From an uncultured bacterium (GTDB taxonomy: Bacteria; Verrucomicrobiota; Kiritimatiellia; RFP12; UBA1067), in assembly GCA_902779075.1 (NCBI GenBank), contig CACZAK010000242.1:1-6484 (forward strand): a stretch of DNA of 6,484 nucleotides, read 5' to 3'. Numbering within the stretch: the stretch's first letter is position 1; each line of letters starts with the position of its first letter. Below, one piece after another: positions 6,465-6,484 of this stretch. The notes below the pieces were generated by a model. The model searched no databases. It had not been told where the DNA came from and was given only the letters and a program-made list of their open reading frames with translations. Both the position numbers and the translations under genes were made by a program.

Positions 6465-6484
6465 ATGGATGAAGGGAACGGGAT
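6465..6484 (+). CDS. Probable start of a downstream gene, cut by the window edge
   Basis: The ATG at 6465 is preceded by a strong AAGGAG Shine-Dalgarno with six-base spacing. Only six codons are visible (MDEGNG), so no product can be named. It follows the ATPase by 47 bases in the same direction with no separate promoter visible, which suggests a shared transcript. Confidence 0.45.

Noticed and set aside
1..6484. CRISPR array, tRNA, rRNA or a diversity-generating retroelement
   Set aside because: No regularly spaced repeats, no cloverleaf or rRNA-like sequence, and no reverse transcriptase or template/variable repeat pair was seen.

Overview
The window carries two confident protein genes on the + strand, the probable first codons of a third, and compact regulatory DNA between them. 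The DNA is GC-rich with strong G/C preference at third codon positions. The giant modular surface protein combines DUF2341, LamG, MBG-like Ig and autotransporter-type beta-strand repeats. That style is common in the Verrucomicrobiota/Kiritimatiellota/Lentisphaerota (PVC) group, especially gut and rumen members. This placement is an inference from architecture and composition, not a demonstrated assignment.

Bases 1-4853 are the 3' part of a very large secreted or surface protein gene. Its frame is open from the left edge, so the true start, signal peptide and first half-domain lie outside the window. The visible architecture is nearly symmetrical: [DUF2341 tail + LamG], Ig-like unit, beta-helix, Ig-like unit, beta-helix, Ig-like unit, [DUF2341 + LamG]. 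No autotransporter barrel, LPXTG signal or PEP-CTERM tail is visible. Near the left edge, the first DUF2341 copy carries what looks like an in-frame 75-base insertion with internal inverted and direct repeats.

Bases 4854-5076 are intergenic. They hold a long imperfect hairpin (4861-4915), a stop-free stretch in the same frame as the upstream gene that might be a decayed coding tail, a near-consensus sigma-70-type promoter (TTGACT, 18 bp, TATAAT) and a striking dyad (5030-5058). The dyad sits at the predicted transcription start of the next gene.

Bases 5077-6417 encode a complete 446-residue archaeal-type ATPase with intact Walker motifs, a winged-helix-like linker and a C-terminal DUF234-type PD-(D/E)XK nuclease-like domain that keeps its acidic and ExK residues. 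Its biological role is not known.

After it, an 11-bp perfect hairpin (6431-6463) has in its 3' arm the Shine-Dalgarno sequence of a probable next gene starting at 6465, which runs off the right edge. The surface protein and the ATPase show no functional link; the ATPase has its own promoter and may form an operon with the downstream gene.
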